Assembly (NCBI RefSeq): GCF_900110765.1
Contig: NZ_FOEO01000011.1
Coordinates: 78,434 to 142,433, forward strand
Source: Pseudomonas sp. NFACC02
Lineage (GTDB): Bacteria > Pseudomonadota > Gammaproteobacteria > Pseudomonadales > Pseudomonadaceae
Length of the DNA stretch: 64,000 nt
Reading direction: 5' to 3'
Within the stretch, counting starts at the first letter, position 1; the number at the start of each line of letters is the position of its first letter. Shown piece after piece: positions 48,321 through 57,874 of this stretch. The translations under genes and the position numbers were made by a program. The notes under the pieces are model-generated. The model had not been told where the DNA came from. It saw nothing but the letters and a program-made list of their open reading frames with translations, and searched no databases.

Positions 48321-49175
48321 TCAGCCGTGCAACGTTTCTGCCGCGTACAGCGTGTTCTCAAGCAGGCAGGCGCGGGTCATCGGGCCTACGCCGCCCGGAA
48401 CCGGCGTGATCCAGCTGGCGCGGGGCAGGGCGGTTTCATAGACGACGTCGCCGACCAGCTTGCCATCGTCCTGACGATTGATGCCGACGTCGATGACGAT
48501 CGCGCCTTCCTTGATCCACTCGCCCTTGACCAGGCCCGGTTTGCCGGCGGCTACCACCACCAGGTCGGCCCGGCCCACGTGTCCGGCCAGATCCTGGGTG
48601 AAGCGATGGGCCACGGTCACGGTGCAGCCCGCCAGCAGCAACTCCATCGCCATTGGACGACCGACGATATTGGACGCGCCGACCACCACTGCGTCCTTGC
48701 CGTACAGATCGACACCGGTACTTTCCAGCAAGGTCATGATGCCTTTGGGTGTACACGGGCGTAGCAGCGGGATGCGCTGGGCCAGACGGCCGACGTTATA
48801 GGGGTGGAAACCGTCGACGTCCTTATCGGGCCGAATGCGTTCCAGCAGGCTGGAGGACTCCAGATGTTCCGGCAGGGGCAGTTGCAACAGGATGCCGTCG
48901 ATGGCCGGATCGTCATTGAGGCGGTCGATCAGATCGGTCAGTTCGGTCTGGGTGGTTTCGCTGGGCAGGTCGTAAGCGCGGGAGATGAAACCGACTTCTT
49001 CGCAGTCTTTGCGTTTGTGCGAGACGTAAACCTGAGAGGCGGGGTCGCTGCCGACCAGAATCACCGCGAGGCCCGGCGTGCGCAGCCCTTGCTCGCGACG
49101 TTCGGCGACTCGTTGGGCGATCTGCTGGCGCAGGTTGGCTGCGATCGCTTTGCCGTCTATTAGTTTTGCAGTCAT
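48321..49175 (-). CDS. folD: FolD bifunctional methylene-THF dehydrogenase/cyclohydrolase
   Basis: A 284-residue cytoplasmic enzyme of one-carbon metabolism (EC 1.5.1.5 and 3.5.4.9). Motifs: '[13 protein letters not shown]' with the catalytic lysine (about 56), '[13 protein letters not shown]', NADP-binding '[13 protein letters not shown]' and '[12 protein letters not shown]'. In P. aeruginosa folD follows cysS directly, as I recall; here the activator and ABC operon lie between. Confidence 0.97.
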   Translation of the reverse strand: MTAKLIDGKAIAANLRQQIAQRVAERREQGLRTPGLAVILVGSDPASQVYVSHKRKDCEEVGFISRAYDLPSETTQTELTDLIDRLNDDPAIDGILLQLPLPEHLESSSLLERIRPDKDVDGFHPYNVGRLAQRIPLLRPCTPKGIMTLLESTGVDLYGKDAVVVGASNIVGRPMAMELLLAGCTVTVAHRFTQDLAGHVGRADLVVVAAGKPGLVKGEWIKEGAIVIDVGINRQDDGKLVGDVVYETALPRASWITPVPGGVGPMTRACLLENTLYAAETLHG

Positions 49176-49307
49176 TACGCGTGATTAACCATCGGAAGGG
49201 AGGGAAAAAGAGCGCGTATTCTCGCATGACCTGACGCAAGGGCAAAGGCGGTTGGTCTGCTTAATAAGCTAACCCCTTTAATTAACTGAATTTTTTAGAA
49301 AAAAGTG

Positions 49308-49334
49308 TTGACGACCTTTCGGGCCGTCTATAAG
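49308..49334 (+). promoter_or_regulatory. Candidate tRNA-operon promoter
   Basis: TTGACG (49308-49313) and TATAAG (49329-49334), with a 15-bp spacer, which is short. A GC-rich discriminator follows. It sits about 150 nt before tRNA-Arg. No other feature seen in 49176-49483. Confidence 0.45.
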
Positions 49335-49483
49335 ATTCGTCGCACTTGTCGGGCACAACCCCACACAGGATCAGCCGGAAGCGGCTAATCAGGTCGAAAG
49401 GTTGATTAAGTCAGGTAGAGTTCAGATCGGCTCAGCGTGATTGAAAGCTCTTAATTTGCAGTCGCGAGACGCAGATTAAATAA

Positions 49484-49560
49484 GCGCCCGTAGCTCAGCT
49501 GGATAGAGCATCCGCCTTCTAAGCGGATGGTCGCAGGTTCGAGTCCTGCCGGGTGCGCCA
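49484..49560 (+). tRNA. tRNA-Arg (anticodon TCT)
   Basis: A 77-nt cloverleaf with encoded CCA. Acceptor GCGCCCG/CGGGTGC, anticodon loop CTTCTAA (TCT, reads AGA), T-arm GGTTCGAGTCC. Confidence 0.97.
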
Positions 49561-49621
49561 TTAACGGCAGCTTTGGCACAAGTAGCGTTCAGGTTGAATG
49601 CGTCGGTTACAACGCAATATG

Positions 49622-49697
49622 GTGGGCGTAGCTCAGTTGGTAGAGCACGGGATTGTGACTCCCGTTGTCGAGGGTTCGATCCCCTTCGTCCACCCCA
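49622..49697 (+). tRNA. tRNA-His (anticodon GTG)
   Basis: A 76-nt cloverleaf with encoded CCA, anticodon loop TTGTGAC. The extra G-1 expected of tRNA-His is encoded at 49621 opposite discriminator C. Confidence 0.97.
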
Positions 49698-49704
49698 TAT
49701 TCGA

Positions 49705-49740
49705 AAAGGCGCCAGATTCATAATCTGGCGCCTTTGCTTT
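49705..49740 (+). terminator. Hairpin between tRNA-His and tRNA-Leu
   Basis: AAAGGCGCCAGATT pairs perfectly with AATCTGGCGCCTTT around a 3-nt loop, followed by GCTTT. It may terminate or act as a processing element, since tRNA-Leu begins only 14 nt later. Confidence 0.7.
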
Positions 49741-49754
49741 AAGCGCTTCAAAAC

Positions 49755-49839
49755 GCGGATGTGGTGGAATTGGTAGACACACTGGATTTAGGTTCCAGCG
49801 CCGCAAGGTGTGAGAGTTCGAGTCTCTCCGTCCGCACCA
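49755..49839 (+). tRNA. tRNA-Leu (anticodon TAG)
   Basis: An 85-nt class II tRNA with a long variable arm and encoded CCA. Anticodon loop TTTAGGT (TAG, reads CUA/CUN). Confidence 0.97.
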
Positions 49840-49880
49840 GCTACAAACCCTGAGAAGTGCCATCAGCCTTCAATGGGATC

Positions 49881-49907
49881 AAAAAGCCGCCTGGTGCGGC
49901 TTTTTTT
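49881..49907 (+). terminator. Terminator of the tRNA operon
   Basis: AAAAAGCCGC-CTGGT-GCGGCTTTTTTT. Confidence 0.9.
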
Positions 49908-50060
49908 ATGCCTGCTGTTTCCCCTCCCGACGTCACCCAACCTGATACTTCTGCTAGTAGGCAGCCGCCGTGCTCCGGTGTTCAATCCCCTTGACGCTTG
50001 CGGGTTTTGCCGGTCGCTTCATCCGCTTGTGGATGAAGCGTTCGCCAGGGATTCAACATC

Positions 50061-51512
50061 ATGCCTAGAAGCCGCTCCGACATTGACGCCAATCCGCCTC
50101 AGGCTCTGCTTGCCGCGCCGAGGGTACCCCAAGCGCTGCCCGACGTACCCGGCGGGGAAGCAAACCTCCTGCCGGTCAGCGCATTGTCCGCGCCTTTGAA
50201 CGTCACGTTCGAGAAGTGGGCCAACAGCGGTAATGGAGGGACGCTGACGCTGTTCTGGAACAATACCTCCATTGAAACCAAATGTTGGGACACCGACATC
50301 CCGGAGGATGAGTTGTTCATCCTGGTGCCTCAGGCTTTTCTGGTCGAAGGGCACCCCAACCTTCGGTATGAGGTGATCACGGATGCCGGCGTGACAACAG
50401 ATTCGCAAACACTGACTCTCACCATCGATACCACATCGCCATTTTTGAACCCGATCAGCGAGTTGAGGTTTCCTCCGGAGGTGATCAGCGATGGTGTCAC
50501 CGCGGACTGGCTGGTTGGCCATGGCGATACGCTTCAGGCGCAGGTTCCTGATTACGTCCAGATCAAGCCCGGGGATGTCATACGCTTTTACTGGAGCGAT
50601 GACGCTACGACGTCGACGCTTGCCGGTGAGAAGACCGTCGAGCCACTGGATATCGGCTCGCCGCTGACCGTCATGTTCGAGGGCATAACGATCCGGGACC
50701 GGGGGGACGGAAGGCGGTTTGCCGTTTATGACGTGCGTGACCGCGCCGGAAATCTAAGCCAGTCATCGACACCGGTAGAACTGTTGGTCCTGGCACAGTC
50801 CCGCGTGTTGCCGTGGCCCACGGTCATGGAGGCGCCGGGCGCAGGGCCAAACGTCAGCCTGAATCCCCTCAATGCGACCTCGGGGGTGGTGGTACAAGTG
50901 CCGACCAGCGCGGTGATCAATCCCAATGAGGAGATCACCGTCATATGGAGGGGCACCGGCGTCACCGGGCAGTACGAAACCAGCGTTGCGCAGCCGCCGG
51001 GTTCTCTTGAATTTCCCGTGCCTGCGAGTGCGGTGCCTGCCAACTTTTTAAAGACCGTTGAGGTGTATTACCAATTGAATGCTCCGGGCAGTGGTGTCGT
51101 CGGTCGCTCGCCGTTCCTGCATCTGTCCGTAGGGGCGGTGCTTCCGGTCAGTCGCTTTTCACAGATTCGATGCGACGAGGCCCCTGGCGGCACGCCGCTG
51201 TCCTTGTCTGCGGTGCCTGATGGTTGCCACTTTTCTCTCGATAAATGGGTGTTCATTGCAGCGGATCAAAAGGTCTCGGCCTGGATCGAGGCCGTAGACC
51301 CATCGGGTCTGGACTTCATCTATGAGCTGGTGGTCGAGCGTCCGGTGAGCGCCAGCGAAGTGACGGCGGGGGTCAAGGGCATCGCGTTACCCCGTGATCA
51401 ACTGGCGCGCATGAAGGTCGACGAGTCCTTCACGGTGTGTGTCACCGTCCGGTTTGACGACGCGGTGGAGCCCACGGACTTCCCCGTCCTTTCCAAACTG
51501 CTGGTGGATTGA
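50061..51512 (+). CDS. Modular Ig-like repeat protein, function unknown
   Basis: A 483-residue protein of probable beta-sandwich modules: about 45-125 ('LNVTFEKWANSGNGGTLTLFWNN'), 150-250 ('DTLQAQVPDYVQIKPGDVIRFYWSD') and 255-365 ('NVSLNPLNATSGVVVQVPTSAVINPNEEITVIWRG'), then a C-terminal segment with paired Cys. No signal peptide is seen; the N-terminus is polar (MPRSRSDIDANPPQALLAAP). Multi-module proteins of this style occur beside toxin-complex and surface genes in Pseudomonas, in my recollection. It is 52 nt upstream of the P47-like gene and probably cotranscribed. No enzymatic motif seen. Confidence 0.7.
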   Translation: MPRSRSDIDANPPQALLAAPRVPQALPDVPGGEANLLPVSALSAPLNVTFEKWANSGNGGTLTLFWNNTSIETKCWDTDIPEDELFILVPQAFLVEGHPNLRYEVITDAGVTTDSQTLTLTIDTTSPFLNPISELRFPPEVISDGVTADWLVGHGDTLQAQVPDYVQIKPGDVIRFYWSDDATTSTLAGEKTVEPLDIGSPLTVMFEGITIRDRGDGRRFAVYDVRDRAGNLSQSSTPVELLVLAQSRVLPWPTVMEAPGAGPNVSLNPLNATSGVVVQVPTSAVINPNEEITVIWRGTGVTGQYETSVAQPPGSLEFPVPASAVPANFLKTVEVYYQLNAPGSGVVGRSPFLHLSVGAVLPVSRFSQIRCDEAPGGTPLSLSAVPDGCHFSLDKWVFIAADQKVSAWIEAVDPSGLDFIYELVVERPVSASEVTAGVKGIALPRDQLARMKVDESFTVCVTVRFDDAVEPTDFPVLSKLLVD

Positions 51513-51564
51513 AGGCGGCCTATTCAGCAAGGTCCGCCGACTGGGCGCACCGAGGACCATCAAG

Positions 51565-54120
51565 ATGGCGAACTACTCAAAAGGCGAGCTGCTTGAGTGG
51601 CTGTCGGGCGGCACCAGAACCTTCGGCTGGGATGCGGTGATTGCTTATAGCCGCAAGGAGGCCAATGCATTGCTCAGGCAGCAGTTCATCGCCCATCTCG
51701 CCGACGCTCCGGTCTTTCCCTTGATGCAGGGGGACATAAATGGTGGGGGTGTCGTCAAGCACCTGCGCAATGTGCAGTTGGGGCCGCCCTTGCTGTCATT
51801 CGAGGACGCTGACCTCGATGAATCCAGCGCACGCATCACCTTGCGTATTGTGGGGGGGCAAGTCGTGACGGTGGGTGAAAGTGGCGTCGTGCAAAAAATC
51901 CAGGAATTGATACCGCTCTTCAGTCCAGAACTGTTCATGCACATCGACCTCGGCAAAACCGACGGAAACAGCACGAGGGCGGGTGAGTTGTACCTGGACC
52001 TGACCGGCGCGTATGGCTTCTCCACCAGCCTGTTTGAAGCGAACGATGAGGTGGGGCAGATCCAGACGGGGTTGTTCTTCAAGGACCGCTTTGCCGAGTT
52101 GCCCCAGAGCCGGCGTTTTAACCTGGGGACCATTGCCCGGGGTGACGGGTCGTTTGCGGTCGACAGTTTTGAGATCAGGACGCAATGCGCACCCGGTGCA
52201 AGCGTGAGAAGTGCGCAGAACTTCGGTGACGGTGCCGTGCTGATGTTCATCAACTTTGCAGGGAACGCGCCGGGGAGGATGCCAACGCCGGAGGGCTTCA
52301 GGTATCTGATTCCAGAGGAAGCATTCGGAGCGGTGCTGTTGCTGTCGACGCGTAAACTGCTGACGCTGCTAACCGAGCCGATTGGCGCTCACATTGATGA
52401 AGGAGTCAGTTTTCAGGTCACCACGGCGTCCAATACCGGGGTGTATGCTGAAGCCAATGGCGATTGGACTCATTTCAGTCTGGAAACTTACAGAATCGGA
52501 TGGCAGAGCGGGCCGTCCTGTTCCACGGCGAGTGTGACCGACTACACTAAAACCTTTTCAGTTTCATCGCTGAGGCTTTCAATCGACGGTGGCACGTTAG
52601 GGCTGGCCTGGGACCAGAAACATCAGAGACCGTGGTACTCCTTCGGAATGGGCTGGCCGTGCTCCCATCCCGCATCGGTTTATTCGGAAACGACCAGTAA
52701 CTCGGGGGAGTATCTTGCTGATCTCACGGTGACCGCCGAGTTTGTTGCGGCGCTGAAACCTGACAGTGCGGCCATTGTATTTGAACAGTCTTCATACGCA
52801 TCCTCGGTCACTTGCTCCGGCATGCATGCGCCTTCCCCTATAAACAGTGCTGAGGTCGAGTCTCATTTTCGGGCACGTATCGCGAGCGAAGTGAAGCGCA
52901 CCTTCGACTCTTTTCCCTCTATGACGCTGCCCGTAGGAGAATTGATTGCAGTGCTGTTTGCTGACACGAAAAGTATCCGCACGAAAGAGGTGGACGTTCC
53001 TCAGGATCTGGTGTGTTTTGGCGATATCAATGCCAATGAAGACACGCCGTCTCTGTCTCCCGATGATTCAGTGCTCAGTGCGAACGGCACCCTGAATTTC
53101 ACCTGCAATGTACCGGTTGCCCAGTGGATGCTGCGCAGCAGCGACGGTGGTGACGATCCGAAGAACGTTGGCCTTATCGATGCTGGTCGCTATCGGGCCC
53201 CTGACATGGCGGACGCGGACGAAACGAGCCGACGTATCGTCGTGACGGCTCACGATCAGCAGGGCCGCCAGGCACACGCCTTGATCACCGTGCTCAAAAC
53301 ACCGATTGCCGTGGACCCGGTTTTTCAAATAGTCCGTCCTGGTGATCGCTGTGAGGTGATGGCGGGTGCGCTCGACAGGTCGGCGGTGGAGGCGCGTCTC
53401 ATACCGCAGTGGCCAGCGATTGCACCTTCCTTGGCGGCCAACGCTGACAAGCCGGGCAGTTACCGCTTCGATCCCGGCACCACTGACAAGATCAATGAGT
53501 TGAGCCTGGACCGGATCGAGTTCACCAGCAACACCTATCCAGGTGCGCTTTCGCGTTCGTTTGTCCTGACCCAGTGGCGACCTGATACAGCCCGCATCAT
53601 CGTCGACCCGCAATGGGAAGGGCCGCCCGGCAGCGCAAGGTTGCTGCTGCTCGCGGAAAATGAAGACTGGGAGTTGGTGCCTTACGATGGCGCGGACTGG
53701 ACGCTGTTTGCCGGTGACGGTTCAGTGGACGAAAACGGGATCTATCGCTATCCACACATCGCTGATTGTGGTTTCGGCATCGTGCGGGCGCGACTTGATG
53801 ATGACGGCTACGAGCTGCGTGCTCATCTTGTCATTCCACGACAGCCGACGGCATCCAGGTACGTTACCCGGTTCAGGGCGCTGGCCGTGGGCATTGGGAG
53901 CATCACCCTGACGTGGGAACCACCGACCACGTCTGAAAAGCCTTGTTATACGCTTCTGTGTGATGGGACCTTGATGTTCTGTGGCTTTTTTCCGCCTGTC
54001 CCATACCTGATACACCTGGAAGCCGGGAAACGCTATCAACTGATCCTCAGGACAACCTATGGAGACGACCCACAGCCCTATGATTGTGGGCCTCTTACCG
54101 TGACTGTTCCGTTGACCTGA
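51565..54120 (+). CDS. Large protein with P47/TULIP-like N-terminus and Ig-like/FN3 C-terminus
   Basis: An 851-residue protein. The N-terminal stretch GTRTFGWDAVIAYSRKEAN (16-34) resembles the start of clostridial P47 and OrfX proteins (…GWD-hydrophobic-…-N), members of the lipid-binding TULIP fold encoded with botulinum neurotoxin. The body to about residue 480 is beta-rich with no membrane span. About 500-750 looks like Ig-type modules. The last 100 residues look like fibronectin III ('ALAVGIGSITLTWEPP'). GAGGA 8 nt before ATG 51565 decides the start; the frame runs back to 51439 inside the previous gene. No signal peptide. Family assignment rests on memory of the motif, so it needs a profile search. 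Confidence 0.65.
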   Translation: MANYSKGELLEWLSGGTRTFGWDAVIAYSRKEANALLRQQFIAHLADAPVFPLMQGDINGGGVVKHLRNVQLGPPLLSFEDADLDESSARITLRIVGGQVVTVGESGVVQKIQELIPLFSPELFMHIDLGKTDGNSTRAGELYLDLTGAYGFSTSLFEANDEVGQIQTGLFFKDRFAELPQSRRFNLGTIARGDGSFAVDSFEIRTQCAPGASVRSAQNFGDGAVLMFINFAGNAPGRMPTPEGFRYLIPEEAFGAVLLLSTRKLLTLLTEPIGAHIDEGVSFQVTTASNTGVYAEANGDWTHFSLETYRIGWQSGPSCSTASVTDYTKTFSVSSLRLSIDGGTLGLAWDQKHQRPWYSFGMGWPCSHPASVYSETTSNSGEYLADLTVTAEFVAALKPDSAAIVFEQSSYASSVTCSGMHAPSPINSAEVESHFRARIASEVKRTFDSFPSMTLPVGELIAVLFADTKSIRTKEVDVPQDLVCFGDINANEDTPSLSPDDSVLSANGTLNFTCNVPVAQWMLRSSDGGDDPKNVGLIDAGRYRAPDMADADETSRRIVVTAHDQQGRQAHALITVLKTPIAVDPVFQIVRPGDRCEVMAGALDRSAVEARLIPQWPAIAPSLAANADKPGSYRFDPGTTDKINELSLDRIEFTSNTYPGALSRSFVLTQWRPDTARIIVDPQWEGPPGSARLLLLAENEDWELVPYDGADWTLFAGDGSVDENGIYRYPHIADCGFGIVRARLDDDGYELRAHLVIPRQPTASRYVTRFRALAVGIGSITLTWEPPTTSEKPCYTLLCDGTLMFCGFFPPVPYLIHLEAGKRYQLILRTTYGDDPQPYDCGPLTVTVPLT

Positions 54121-54157
54121 GTCGAGGCTGCCGAGGTGAACGACGGCTGCTGACCGC

Positions 54158-55258
54158 TCACTTGTACGTGATGGTAAAGTCCAGCGCGCCTTTGGCCTGG
54201 CCGGCCTTGACCAACGCGTCCGTCTGGTAGAACCGGGCATTGAACGGCAAAACGGTGTCCCCGCTCGGGCTGATGGCCTGCAACGGCACCTCGACGCCGA
54301 GGCCCACCGGCGTGCTGGCGTCCGCGAGCAGCAGTTGTATGCCTACACCTTCGGCGGTTGAATCGGTGCTCAGGCTGAAAACGCCATTCATTGGATCGCC
54401 GATGGGGACCGAGCCGTTGACGCCGTCCAGGCGAATATTGGCGGTGGTGACGCTGCCGCCGCTGGCCGGATCGGAGATGCAACTGTTCAAGGTGAGGGTG
54501 AAGGGGGTTGCCCGGGTCGTGTAGCCCGGACCTGTGAAGTCCGACTGTTGCCACTCGCCCAGATCCACGGGATCGGCACTGACCGGCGTACTGGACACTG
54601 AGCATTCTGCCTGGGTCACCGTGCCGGTCACCGACAGCGACCAACCCTTGCCGACACCGGTGTATAAACCCTGGGCCAGTTCGCGTCCATCCAGCATCTG
54701 CGGACCCGGCGCAATATCTCCGATTTTCACCAGCGTGATGTAGGCATCCATTGAACTCTGCTGCCAGTAGAAAAACATGGAGCCGTCGATATAGCCGTTG
54801 TAAGGAACGATGGGCGGGCCATCCAGGTTCCACAGGTCTTGAGGCCCGCTGACAGGTTGGCCCAGTTTCACCCGGATGCCGACGCCGGGAATCGACGTCG
54901 TGAGAATCTTTCCGTCGCTGTTGTCACCTCCGATCGGTGGCAAGCTGCCGGAGAAGGCCGGTGCGGTGTTCCGGACATTCAGATTGATGACGGGCACGAC
55001 CTGAGTATGGCACAGGAGTGTTACGGCGCCGGGACCCTGCCTCACCCAGATAAGCTTGTCGAGCGTGCCGATGACGTCACCGATGGCCGCGTCTCTGGGC
55101 ACGAAAACCGGGCCAATGTCAGCCGTAAACTGCATGGGGCCGTACTGGTCGTTTTGCCAGAAACAACCGTCGTTAATGTCATTGGCCTGGGCGTGAGAGA
55201 ACGGCAGCAGGCTGCTCAGTGCCGAAATCGCCATCAGCGATGGGAGAAGTCTGTTCAT
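54158..55258 (-). CDS. Fimbrial tip adhesin (FimH-like two-domain protein)
   Basis: A 366-residue secreted protein with a signal peptide (MNRLLPSLMAISALSSLLPFSHAQA). The N-terminal half (about 25-195) would be the receptor-binding domain ('DGCFWQNDQYGPMQFTADIGPVFVPRDAAIGDVIG'). The C-terminal half (about 200-366) is pilin-like, with cysteines and the final donor-strand pattern 'ALVKAGQAKGALDFTITYK'. It is last gene of the four-gene chaperone-usher operon, the usual place for the adhesin. It converges on the P47-like gene. Ligand unknown. Confidence 0.85.
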   Translation of the reverse strand: MNRLLPSLMAISALSSLLPFSHAQANDINDGCFWQNDQYGPMQFTADIGPVFVPRDAAIGDVIGTLDKLIWVRQGPGAVTLLCHTQVVPVINLNVRNTAPAFSGSLPPIGGDNSDGKILTTSIPGVGIRVKLGQPVSGPQDLWNLDGPPIVPYNGYIDGSMFFYWQQSSMDAYITLVKIGDIAPGPQMLDGRELAQGLYTGVGKGWSLSVTGTVTQAECSVSSTPVSADPVDLGEWQQSDFTGPGYTTRATPFTLTLNSCISDPASGGSVTTANIRLDGVNGSVPIGDPMNGVFSLSTDSTAEGVGIQLLLADASTPVGLGVEVPLQAISPSGDTVLPFNARFYQTDALVKAGQAKGALDFTITYK

Positions 55259-55324
55259 GTGTGTCCGAATCCAGGAAGCAGCAACCGTGCAAGGCCGGCT
55301 GCTACTGAAGTAAAAAGATGCCAC

Positions 55325-57844
55325 TCAAGCGTTTTCATTGGCTGCGCAGATCAGGGTTTGCAAGCGATAGCCCTGCTGTTCTGGCAACTCATCGGGATCG
55401 ATCTCGAATTCGCACCGCTGTGTGGCTTTCTCGCCCCATTTCACGACCAGACCCTGTTTGCCGTGGCCGACATTCAGAACGGCCTGGCCTGCCTGACCGA
55501 CTATGCCCAGTGCCTGCCCGTCGGTGGTGTGAACCTGGGCGCCGAAGGGCAGCGGAGATCCTGTGCTGTCGTGGAAGGTCGCCACCAGTCGTTTCACCAC
55601 CTGTGCGGCGAAAGTGGTTTTAACCACAGCACCGCGTCGCGGCACCAAGTGAGTGACACCGTTTTCGATCTCGACATCCGGCCCGAGGTTATCGGTATTG
55701 AGCACCACTCTATTGACTCGATAAGGGCGCATGTAGGGAACAAGGGCATAGCCGCGTTCATTGGTTCTGACCTGACCTGCGTTCAATACGCCGACATCCG
55801 CAACGCCCGGGACTTCGATCAGAGCCGCGGTCTCGCCGATGTACGGGCCAGTTTCAAGCCCGTCCTCGTGCAGCAGCAAAGCCCCGCTGGCGTTGACAGA
55901 CGCTTGTGAGTAATGGCTTGCCTGAGTCATGCCGGCGCCCACGTTGCCGAAAGGCGCCTGATAACCGACGCTCAGTGAGGTGGATTTCTCCCTTGTTTCG
56001 CTGTTCGCCAGACCGGCGCGGTAGCTCAGACGGTCATCCAGGGTCCGGCCCGACAGGCTGGCGCGCTGGCTGAGCGCTTTGCCGTTGTCCAGCAGGTCGA
56101 ACGTGGCGGTCGTGCTGCGCCGGGTCGAGCCCAGCGGCATGCTGATGCTCAGGCCAATCTGACGATCATCGTAGCCACGATCAGTCAGTGACTTTGAAGC
56201 GTACAGGTTGTAGCTGATGTCGTTGTGTTGCGTGTTGAAGCTGAATTGAAACTGGCGTTGTTCCTGACTGAGGCCCCAGTAGTTTTCCTGAGACAGCGTC
56301 AGGCTTAGCGCACTGGCCTTGCCCAGGTTCTGGTAGACCGCAGCTTCCAGCCGGCTGCGGCGGTTGCCTTGGTAACGTTGGTCCTGGCTGCGCTGACGCA
56401 CCGCTTCGTCGAAATCGCGATAGCCTTCGGTGGAGTAGCGATAGCCGGCGAAACGCAGGTTGGTCCGGGTTTCGAACGATTTGCCGTATTTAAGCGCATA
56501 GCTGCTGCCCTGGACCTTGCCGACACCTCGGGTATCGATGTCGGTGCTGGAGCGTGTCACGTCGAAGGAAAGCGCGCCGAACCGGCCCAGGCTTTGACCC
56601 ACGCCCAGATTGCTCGCGGTGTAGAACGCATTGCCGAGCAGCCCGCCGTACAGCGTCGTGCCGCCAGGCAGTCCGGTTGCCACGGTACCTTGCCAGAACA
56701 GCGGATTTTGCTGACCGGCCGGGTCGTTGTAGCGACCCAGGCTGGCGCTGTAGCGCCAGACCCCTTCGCGAAGCAGGTTGCCCAGTGTGGCGTAGGGTTG
56801 TGTGAAGCGCTGGACGCGACCGTCGTCCTCGGTCACCACGATCTCGAGCTCGCCACTGCCACCGGCGACATTGAGGTCGTTGATCTCGTAAGGTCCGGGA
56901 GGCACGTAGGTGGAGTAGATGGGATAGCCGTTCTGGCGAATCTCGACCTTGGCCCGTGTCTGGGCAACACCGCGGATGACCGGGGCATAACCTTGCATCG
57001 AGTCGGGCAGCATGCCCATGTCCGATTGCAGATTGATTCCCTGGATCGGCAGGCTGCGAAAGACGTCGCCGGGGGTGAAGGTCTCGCCCAGCGTGAGCTG
57101 GCCGAACGTCCCGGGCAGATCGTGCTGGGCATAGGTATAGGCGCTGTTCCAGTCACGCGAGCCTTGTGAGTCGTGCCGCAGAGAGTGGTTGCTGCGCAGG
57201 CGCCAGCCACCCAGGTTGACGCCACTGTTGAGGTACAGATCAGCACCGTGCTTGCGTCCGTTGAGGTCGCTGCGGCTTTGCTGGGCCGAAGCCTGATAAT
57301 TGACGAAAGCGGTGTTAATGCCTTGATCCCAGCGCGAGGGATCGACATACCCGGCTGCATCTCGTCGCATGGCGATCTGCGGGATCGAGATGTTCAGCTT
57401 CAGACGGCTGCCGTCGAACTCGACGGTCGCGCCCGGAATCAGTCGCGGCAGGTCGATACAGTCTGTTTGCAGCCCTTCGTCGGTGGTGAGCGCATCGAGC
57501 CTGGCGCCCATCTCTTCCAGCAACGGGCGAGACAGACAAGCGCTCAGCCGCTCATCGCTGCCGGCGGTAAACGCCAGTTCGCGGTGATCGAAATACTGTT
57601 GGTTGACGCTGATGCTCACTTGATAGCGACCTGGCGCCAGCGCATCGTCGTTAGACAGGCTGCGCAGAGCCAGCGCTCCATCTTGTTCGTCGCCGAGCTG
57701 GCGCATGAAGGAGGACTGAAATTCGAGGGGGGCAGCGGTGGCAGAACCGCTGAACGGCAGGCTCAGCCCGCTGCCGACGATCATTGCGCAGTGCAGACGG
57801 GACGGCCTGCCGGGGTGTCGCAGACGTCTGAAGAAGAGAGGCAT
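55325..57844 (-). CDS. Fimbrial outer-membrane usher
   Basis: An 839-residue FimD/PapC-type usher that catalyses subunit ordering and export. It has an N-terminal signal region, an N-domain ('LEFQSSFMRQLGDEQDGALALRSLSNDDALAPGRYQVSISVNQ'), a 24-strand barrel with plug ('GYAPVIRGVAQTRAKVEIRQNGYPIYSTYVPPGPYEINDLN', the family signature) and C-domains with conserved Cys. ATG 57844 is preferred over the TTG at 57859. The gene lies 30 nt after the chaperone gene. Confidence 0.93.
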   Translation of the reverse strand: MPLFFRRLRHPGRPSRLHCAMIVGSGLSLPFSGSATAAPLEFQSSFMRQLGDEQDGALALRSLSNDDALAPGRYQVSISVNQQYFDHRELAFTAGSDERLSACLSRPLLEEMGARLDALTTDEGLQTDCIDLPRLIPGATVEFDGSRLKLNISIPQIAMRRDAAGYVDPSRWDQGINTAFVNYQASAQQSRSDLNGRKHGADLYLNSGVNLGGWRLRSNHSLRHDSQGSRDWNSAYTYAQHDLPGTFGQLTLGETFTPGDVFRSLPIQGINLQSDMGMLPDSMQGYAPVIRGVAQTRAKVEIRQNGYPIYSTYVPPGPYEINDLNVAGGSGELEIVVTEDDGRVQRFTQPYATLGNLLREGVWRYSASLGRYNDPAGQQNPLFWQGTVATGLPGGTTLYGGLLGNAFYTASNLGVGQSLGRFGALSFDVTRSSTDIDTRGVGKVQGSSYALKYGKSFETRTNLRFAGYRYSTEGYRDFDEAVRQRSQDQRYQGNRRSRLEAAVYQNLGKASALSLTLSQENYWGLSQEQRQFQFSFNTQHNDISYNLYASKSLTDRGYDDRQIGLSISMPLGSTRRSTTATFDLLDNGKALSQRASLSGRTLDDRLSYRAGLANSETREKSTSLSVGYQAPFGNVGAGMTQASHYSQASVNASGALLLHEDGLETGPYIGETAALIEVPGVADVGVLNAGQVRTNERGYALVPYMRPYRVNRVVLNTDNLGPDVEIENGVTHLVPRRGAVVKTTFAAQVVKRLVATFHDSTGSPLPFGAQVHTTDGQALGIVGQAGQAVLNVGHGKQGLVVKWGEKATQRCEFEIDPDELPEQQGYRLQTLICAANENA

Positions 57845-57874
57845 AGTGGTATTCCGCAAGTAACAGGGCGACCG

